IMG/VR virus record: IMGVR_UViG_3300031857_001069
Location: 1 to 27,963 of that record
Strand: one strand, 5' to 3'
DNA: 27,963 nt
Source: a virus
Both the position numbers and the translations under genes were made by a program. Shown here piece after piece: positions 27,837 through 27,963 of the stretch (its first letter is position 1; each line of letters opens with the position of its first letter). Under the pieces are notes generated by a model. It saw only the letters and a list, made by a program, of their open reading frames with translations, was not told where the DNA came from and did not search any database.

Positions 27837-27963
27837 TAAATCTAGCCTCCCAAACCGCTATTATACTCCAAGTTTTGTTTTGGTCAAGCCTGTAGTGAGA
27901 ATATTTGATATTAACAACTTTGCCACTGTTTACTTTAATGTGAGCCATTCTAAAATCTTCATA
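27823..27963 (-). CDS. C-terminal part of an unknown protein (runs off the window)
   Basis: An open frame enters from the right edge and ends at TAA 27823-27825, overlapping the zinc-ribbon gene start by 14 bases. Its 46 codons read like real protein (MAHIKVNSGKVVNIKYSHYR, then LDQNKTWSIIAVWEARFSENF with the ATG of the first segment at 27948). It could be complete from that ATG (41 residues) but no strong SD is visible. No family assigned. Confidence 0.48.
   Translation of the reverse strand, partial: YEDFRMAHIKVNSGKVVNIKYSHYRLDQNKTWSIIAVWEARFSENF
27860..27887 (-). promoter_or_regulatory. Possible sigma70 promoter, 16-bp spacer
   Basis: TTGACC (27882-27887), 16 bases, TATAAT (27860-27865), upstream of the zinc-ribbon gene. 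Hexamers and spacer match the two stronger promoters, but the site lies inside the open frame at 27823-27963 and lacks CGATAA, so it may be chance. Confidence 0.42.

Noticed and set aside
1-27963. CRISPR array, insertion sequence or transposase
   Set aside because: No repeated spacer-repeat units, transposase motifs or long terminal repeats were seen anywhere in the window.

Overview
The window is a stretch of a large, AT-rich tailed-phage genome (Caudoviricetes) with T4-type features. Almost every gene lies on the minus strand, packed head to tail with ATGA start/stop overlaps; the single plus-strand gene is at 20181-20519. Phage origin is shown by adjacent rIIA and rIIB homologues, a gp55-like small sigma factor, PhoH, a full dNTP-synthesis set (NrdA, NrdB, dUTPase, ThyX, dCMP deaminase), a phage SSB, HNH endonucleases and many small ORFans. 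Shine-Dalgarno sequences (AAGGAG/GGAGG) and TTGACA/TATAAT promoters point to a host with ordinary sigma70 and anti-SD systems. The host itself cannot be named from this sequence.

Layout, left to right. 1-3865: PhoH (partial), dUTPase, NrdB, NrdA. 3895-8280: small membrane proteins, a lipoprotein, a papain-like peptidase, a two-TM protein, a membrane-anchored PAS protein and a low-complexity virion-like protein. 8371-12085: the sigma factor, two ORFans, a GT4 glycosyltransferase, a nucleoside deoxyribosyltransferase-like protein, a cytidine-deaminase-like protein and a RuvA-C-like membrane protein. 12203-14770: SSB, small ORFans, dCMP deaminase and GMP reductase. 14833-17881: rIIB and rIIA. 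17972-20123: ThyX, ORFans and a glycosyltransferase. 20181-24836: a region with repeated late-type promoters that carries two virion-like proteins, a secreted trypsin-like protease, two HNH endonucleases, a secreted thioredoxin, a nucleotide-sugar transferase and a tmRNA. 24887-27963: many very small overlapping ORFs.

The standout element is a complete one-piece tmRNA (ssrA) at 23454-23807, minus strand. It has a tRNA-Ala-like acceptor with the G3-U70 identity pair and encoded CCA, a PK1 pseudoknot, a tag frame reading GETRFALAA-stop with the stop inside the P5 hairpin, and further pseudoknots. It begins one base after the stop of a glycosyltransferase gene, so it is probably processed out of a thioredoxin-glycosyltransferase-tmRNA transcript.

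Two promoter classes can be read. Class one is sigma70-like with a 16-bp spacer (12102-12129, 17927-17954, possibly 27860-27887). Class two is a GTGTATA-W-rich motif, mostly without a -35 element, placed before six separate genes including the only plus-strand one. I infer that class two is the late promoter read by the phage sigma factor at 8371-8841. Ahead of the HNH gene at 22854-23399 this motif sits in the loop of a 12-bp hairpin that sequesters the gene's SD, the arrangement known for T4 late-expressed genes such as I-TevI.
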